Positions 18,133-18,642 of a stretch of DNA of 18,642 bases are shown here, piece by piece. The notes beneath the pieces were generated by a model. The model made no database searches. It saw nothing but the letters and a program-made list of their open reading frames with translations, and was not told where the DNA came from. A program made the position numbers and the translations under genes. The number at the start of each line of letters is the position of its first letter. Position 1 is the stretch's first letter. The stretch spans positions 1 through 18,642 of the forward strand of contig JAIVFJ010000623.1 of the NCBI GenBank assembly GCA_025765615.1, in the 5' to 3' direction. The stretch comes from Zopfochytrium polystomum. Lineage: Eukaryota > Chytridiomycota > Chytridiomycetes > Chytridiales > Chytridiaceae.

Positions 18133-18642
18133 CCAGGCAAAGTGGAAGGCGCAGGGAAAGAAAAGAAGGAAGATGCAACGTGTTCGAGCGAAAAAGGCGT
18201 TCAGGGGGTTCAAAGGACAATATTCCATGTGAGAATGATAAGAAAAGACCCTCCAATGCGAAATGTTGAACACCACCTCAGTCGTTCCAAGCAACACTCT
18301 CGCTCTCTCCCAGTCCCGCACACCCTTCATGGAATTCTCAGTCCAAATACTTCCGCTTTTCCTTTTCTAGAGTTTTTAGAAAAATAATGGGCAGGTAAAC
18401 TGGTACTTTGCCAAGCGTATGGCCGTAGCTAGCTGGCCAGTGAAGTTTGCAACAACCCTGGCAGGGTGAACGAGGTGAACAGCAACCCAAAAATTAAGGT
18501 GGGGTGGGTGTGGGGTGGGTGGGAAAGCAAAGAATGAGAAAAAAAGAAGAAAACTTTGTGCGCAGAAAATTTTTTCCTTTGTTGTTTCATTGGTTTGGCC
18601 TTTTGGTGGTGGTGGGTGGGTTGAGAGCAAAACAAAAGAAAA
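18133..18642. other. 3' flank with purine-rich and G-rich low-complexity sequence
   Basis: No gene is supported. The stretch after 18380 is G-rich, then A-rich, with GGTGGTGGTGGG near 18603 and the G-run cluster listed separately. Confidence 0.5.
18501..18523 (+). other. G-quadruplex-type motif
   Basis: Five runs of three or four G (GGGG, GGG, GGGG, GGG, GGG) are separated by loops of 1-3 nt, fitting the G3+N1-7 pattern with very short loops. A fold is predicted from sequence only. Confidence 0.6.

Overview
The window looks like nuclear DNA of an intron-rich, GC-rich, early-diverging fungus. A chytrid is my best guess, but this is inferred from gene style: LRR receptors with Ser/Thr-rich stalks, a secreted GH10 xylanase relative and many introns of 44-90 bp. 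No rRNA, tRNA, CRISPR array, complete transposon or bacterial-style operon was found.

Layout. (1) 1-1189, minus strand: a decayed GH10 endo-xylanase with a Ser/Thr-rich C-terminal linker that runs off the left edge. (2) 1726-4097, plus strand: a four-exon, apparently intact gene for a 674-residue protein with a possible BTB/T1-like domain near the N-terminus and an HMG-box-like C-terminus. It is followed by a (GA)14(GT)11 microsatellite. (3) 4626-5748: a degenerate tandem copy of that gene. (4) 5749-6616: noncoding DNA with a poly-T tract, short coding-like fragments, a TGTCC palindrome cluster and a CT-rich promoter-like tract. (5) 6617-7981: a two-exon alpha/beta hydrolase with a mitochondrial-presequence-like N-terminus and one net +1 frame break. 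(6) 8299-18132: five tandem, same-strand paralogues (here A to E) of a leucine-rich-repeat, single-pass membrane protein family, separated by about 250-270 bp. (7) 18133-18642: noncoding, with a G-quadruplex-type motif.

The LRR array is the main point of interest. All 33 introns I could place are phase 2. Most LRR exons are exactly 72 nt (24 residues), followed by a 90-nt and a 51-nt exon and one long last exon encoding stalk, transmembrane helix and cytoplasmic tail. All five tails contain the tetrapeptide LPAY, a known PY-type (LPxY) ligand for WW domains of Nedd4/Rsp5 ubiquitin ligases. A has lost two repeat exons. B is intact. C, D and E carry frame breaks in the stalk exon; in C and E the break is at the stalk/transmembrane border, so the unshifted frame would give an unanchored ectodomain. 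These breaks may be real decay, sequence errors or something regulated, and I cannot tell which from sequence alone. None of the five predicted starts has an obvious signal peptide, which is unresolved.
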